A stretch of DNA of 42,382 nt from Nemertoderma westbladi. Its lineage: Eukaryota; Xenacoelomorpha; Nemertodermatida; Nemertodermatidae. Below the pieces are notes generated by a model. It searched no databases and was not told the origin of the DNA. It saw nothing but the letters and a program-made list of their open reading frames with translations. Shown here one piece after another: positions 39,507 to 42,382 of the stretch. Every line of letters begins with the position of its first letter. Position 1 is the stretch's first letter. Made by a program: the position numbers and the translations under genes. The stretch covers positions 1-42,382 of the forward strand of contig JAUCBJ010005406.1 in NCBI GenBank assembly GCA_032718475.1, written 5' to 3'.

Positions 39507-42382
39507 ATGAGTCGAGAGAAAGGAACGACACCGCCGCGGACCCCGGACGACGATCTAACGATCCGCGAGGCCACGGCGAGACGATACGAACCCACGACGC
39601 CGGTCGATGCTACGCCGACCACGTCGACGTACGTTGACGCCACGTCAATAACGAGTGACCCGGCGAACCAAGATGTGGGGGGTCATCTACAAAGAGAAAT
39701 CGAGTCGGGAGGAGAAGAGGAAGACGAGTCGACGCGGAGCGAGGGTCGACGTACCGATGTCACCGGTCAGCCACAGACCGAGGGCGACGGACGGCCCACC
39801 GGAACGGCGACGGTGGGGCCGCCAGTGCGACGTCGGACCCGGAGAGATGGAGGAGAGGTCGGCGACGAGGACGTCCGGGTTTCTGATCGACTTCGACGGG
39901 CCTACGCCGCGACCCGGGAGCAACTGAAGGAAGCTAGAGGAGGGGCTGAGATAGACCAGGTGAACTTGAGGAGACGACTAGGTGAGTCGAACAGATACTT
40001 TGATTACCTAGTGCGTTCTGGGCAGGGAGAACTGGCCGAGGAGAGAGCGAGAGGGGTTGCCTTCGAACTGTTTGGGCTATGGGAACGTAGGGGTATGGGG
40101 CCTGGTGTAGTGTACATAGGGCCATACTTAGTCGATGCCAGGGAAGTTAAGTTAGTGGGTTGGGCGGGACCGCACGAGGGCGAATCCGAGGTTAGCTCCG
40201 AGGATTCGGCCTCGTCGGTCAGCGAGGACCCCGGAAAGCGGGGGAAAGTTAGTAGGACGGAGGGGCGACGGGAGTCCGTCGCAACCGATAAGTCTGCTAC
40301 ATCCTCCGCAAAAGAAAGAAGGGTGCGAGAGAGTGAACGTGTGGCGTATAAATTAGAAAAGGCGGCGGCAGAGCGGAAACAGTTAGAGGGGCGAGTGAGG
40401 GAAGAAACCGCATTATTAGAGTTGGTAAGGGAGGATAGAGAGAGAGCCGAGAGGGCCGCGAGAAGCCTTAGGGAGGCGAGAATAGAGAGCGAGCCGGCGA
40501 GTCGATCTGAGATGCTTGCGAGAGAGACGGCCAAGCGAGATTCGCAAGTGTGCAGAGAGAGAGAGATAGAGCAAGAGCGTGAGCGAGATGCTGTACATAT
40601 CCGGCTGGCGATGCTTGGGCTATATCGGGCCAAACTAAAACGGCGCCGACTAGAACTGGCGCGGTTGGAACTGTCAGAGAGTGTGACCCCACTTACAGGC
40701 ACCGGGCGAGAGAACCAGAACTGGTGTAGCCGCACGGGCGGGGGGGGGGGGGGGGTAGTAATAGTACGTTAGAAGTAATTAATGTTAATAGTACCGTAGT
40801 AGATAACCCTAATCCCTTTATTACAGGAAATAATATTTTACCTGGTAGTAGTAATTTAAATTTAAATTCAAATAATAACATTAGTTCAAATATTCAGAAT
40901 AATTCAAATAATACGAATAATAATTTAAATTTTGAAAATTCAAATAATTTTAATTTAAATAATTTAAATCTCGTTTCAAATTCTAACAATTTAATTGATT
41001 TAATAAATAATATTGGGAATGGTGCTATTAATGTGAGCGTGCCAGACGTGTATAGCCCGGCAGACGGCGGCCTGGCAGGCCACGTAGTTAGTAGGCAGGA
41101 GGTGGCCAGGTTGAGCCAACCCGACGGCGGCCTGGTAGGCCACGTAGTTGGTAGGCAGGAGGCAGCGGGGTTGAGCCAACCCGAGGTGGGCCTGATAGGC
41201 CACGCAGTAGTAGAGAGAGAGGCGGGGGTGAATAGACCCAGCCGTAGTAAAAACAGTGCGTCGACTAGAGAGGGGTGTAGAGACGAAGTAAGAGATAGTG
41301 AAGTTAGATGTGGCGAGTGGGGGGGGGGGGGGGGGGGGGGCTACCGGCGCCCCACCACATAAGACTAGTGGCGAGAGAGGGGGGGCAGAGAATGCCCCAC
41401 AAGGGGGGTGTAGAGGTGTAGTAGGAGGTAGTGAAGTTAGAAGTAGCGGGTGGGGGGGGGGGGGGGGGGGGGGGCTACAGGAGCCCCACCACGAAAGATT
41501 AGTGGCGAGAGAAGGGGGGTAGAGAATGTCCGACAAGAGGGACGCAGAAGTGTAGTAAGAGATAGTGAAGTTAGAAGTGGCGGGTGGGGGGGGGCTACGG
41601 GCACCCCACCGCGAGAGATTAGTAGAGAGAGAGGGGGGGCAGAGAGTGTCCCACAGGCGTCGGCGGATAATGCGCGGGCCGAGCTAGGTAAACCGCAACA
41701 CCCGGCGACGGAGAGTAATAAGGGGATTGCGAGTATCCCCAGCGGCGTGCGATCGAGCAGAGAGAGGCAGGTTGACGTCGCGAGAGGGCAGGCGAAGCGT
41801 CGAGCCCGATCAGAAGAGGGAAGAAGAACAGTGGAGTTTAACCGGGAGGTCGACGAGAGATCTCATGAGCCGGAATACTGCACTGAAAAGAGAAGAAGAG
41901 GAGATAGTAGAAAAGGTGTCGCCACGAATGATAGGAGTGTGAGGACAGATAGCGGACCGTCGATAGTAGAGATGGAGTTAGGGAGTCAGTGGGGTCGAAC
42001 TTCGGGAGATTGCTGTCGCCCCGGAGAAACGCACCGCACACCAAGAGAGGGGTACAGGAGGTACCAATACAAAGTCGAGAACAGGAGAGGGGATCGAAGA
42101 GAAGCTTCCCGACGGGATATAGCTGCCGATCTAGAGTGCAGTAGTCGCGGGGAGATTCGAGATTCGCGAAGAATAAACTTCGGTTCGAAAGGGCACATGC
42201 AGACTGCAGGACATACTGTAGGCCTTACTGCACATACTATTATAGGCCGTGCTGGGAGAGGTAGAGTAGGCGATGGGGTAGCGCGAACGACGGGATTAAA
42301 CCCAGAAGTCGCGGAGTACATACCGGTAGGTAGGCGAGATGTAGGTAGGCCTATATCGGTACAGCAGCATGACTATAATACA
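39507..42382 (+). CDS. Unrecognised Gag-like ORF, frame changes at G runs, runs off the window
   Basis: The ATG at 39507 opens a 400-plus-codon frame rich in Arg, Glu, Ser and Thr. It has a disordered N-terminus, a compact hydrophobic part near residues 165-215 (YFDYLVRSGQGELAEERARG, VVYIGPYLVDAREVKLVGWA) and a long Arg/Glu coiled coil at ~285-395. The coding frame shifts at the G runs 40740-40755, 41319-41340 and 41452-41474, and from 41475 it is open to the last base of the window. It then contains an Asn-rich stretch (40800-41030), three 20-residue repeats (41066-41225), about three 44-residue repeats that include a poly-Gly tract (41286-41650) and an Arg-rich end. Stops appear only if G-run lengths are taken literally. 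No family is recognised. The position and composition suggest the Gag of an LTR element whose pol is outside the window. Confidence 0.6.
41066..41225 (+). repeat. 60-bp coding tandem repeat, about 3 copies
   Basis: Units start at 41066, 41126 and 41186, exactly 60 bases apart, each containing GCCTGGTAGGCCAC-like and GTAGGCAGGAGG words. They encode a 20-residue repeat (GGLVGHVVGRQEAAGLSQPD-like). The third unit is diverged. Confidence 0.9.
41286..41650 (+). repeat. ~133-bp coding tandem repeat with internal G run
   Basis: GTGAAGTTAG recurs at 41298, 41431 and 41565 (spacing 133 and 134). Each unit runs into a G tract of 22, 23 or 9 bases and then GCTAC(C/A/G)GG..CCCCACC. The 9-base tract keeps the frame; the 22- and 23-base tracts each shift it. 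Confidence 0.9.

Noticed and set aside
40004-40735. 243-codon Ser/Leu-rich ORF opposite the Gag-like ORF
   Set aside because: It is antisense to a better supported frame; the composition reflects Arg/Glu codons read in reverse.

Overview
This is AT-rich, intron-bearing, repeat-dense DNA of a multicellular animal, most likely an aquatic invertebrate; I cannot name the species. The animal assignment rests on a classical protein kinase C (PRKCB-like) with a GT..AG intron, a RanBP1 gene, two copies of a tRNA-derived SINE, non-LTR retrotransposon remnants and a BEL/Pao LTR retrotransposon. There are no operons, CRISPR arrays or other prokaryotic signals.

Layout. 1-5.8 kb: the 3' part of a classical PKC on the + strand. 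One long exon (2183-3191) runs from the C2 domain to the kinase activation segment, a 2.0 kb intron follows, and the terminal exon (5227-5702) carries the turn and hydrophobic motifs. The C1 exons lie outside the window. 5.8-16.7 kb: mostly non-coding, with a SINE at 7.9-8.2 kb, an inverted tRNA-like element beside it, a foldback hairpin at 10.2-10.4 kb, the 3' end of a non-LTR retrotransposon at 11.2-11.9 kb (-) and an unrecognised acidic ORF at 11.9-12.6 kb (-). 16.7-18.8 kb: a second SINE copy, then a satellite island in which an array of 23-bp repeats is interrupted by a foldback-type element built from 15-16 bp repeats in both orientations. 21.1-21.9 kb: an intronless RanBP1 ORF (-). 22.2-23.0 kb: a decayed LINE fragment (+).

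24.2-38.3 kb (-) is the most unusual part. It is a collinear series of retroelement ORFs. An unrecognised 390-codon ORF and an Ala/Glu-repeat coiled-coil ORF lead by an apparent -1 frame change into an uninterrupted BEL/Pao polyprotein frame of about 2,200 codons (Gag-like domain, zinc knuckles, aspartic protease, reverse transcriptase, RNase H, integrase). After 1.6 kb of non-coding DNA comes a reading frame of roughly 1,400 codons, split by one frameshift and two stop codons. It ends in a zinc-knuckle protein with a basic tail that I cannot assign to a family. No LTR pair is visible by eye, so one giant element and two adjacent elements both remain possible.

39.5-42.4 kb (+): head-to-head with that block, a second unrecognised Gag-like ORF runs off the window edge. 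Its frame changes only at runs of G. Once those tracts are treated as length-uncertain, the coding frame is open from 39507 to 42382 and contains 20-residue and about 44-residue tandem repeats. The 1.2 kb between the two divergent blocks holds an array of five ATACCGGTAT palindromes and a perfect hairpin.

Only PKC and RanBP1 are recognisable host genes. The rest is mobile-element or repeat DNA, plus one possible small gene at 12 kb.
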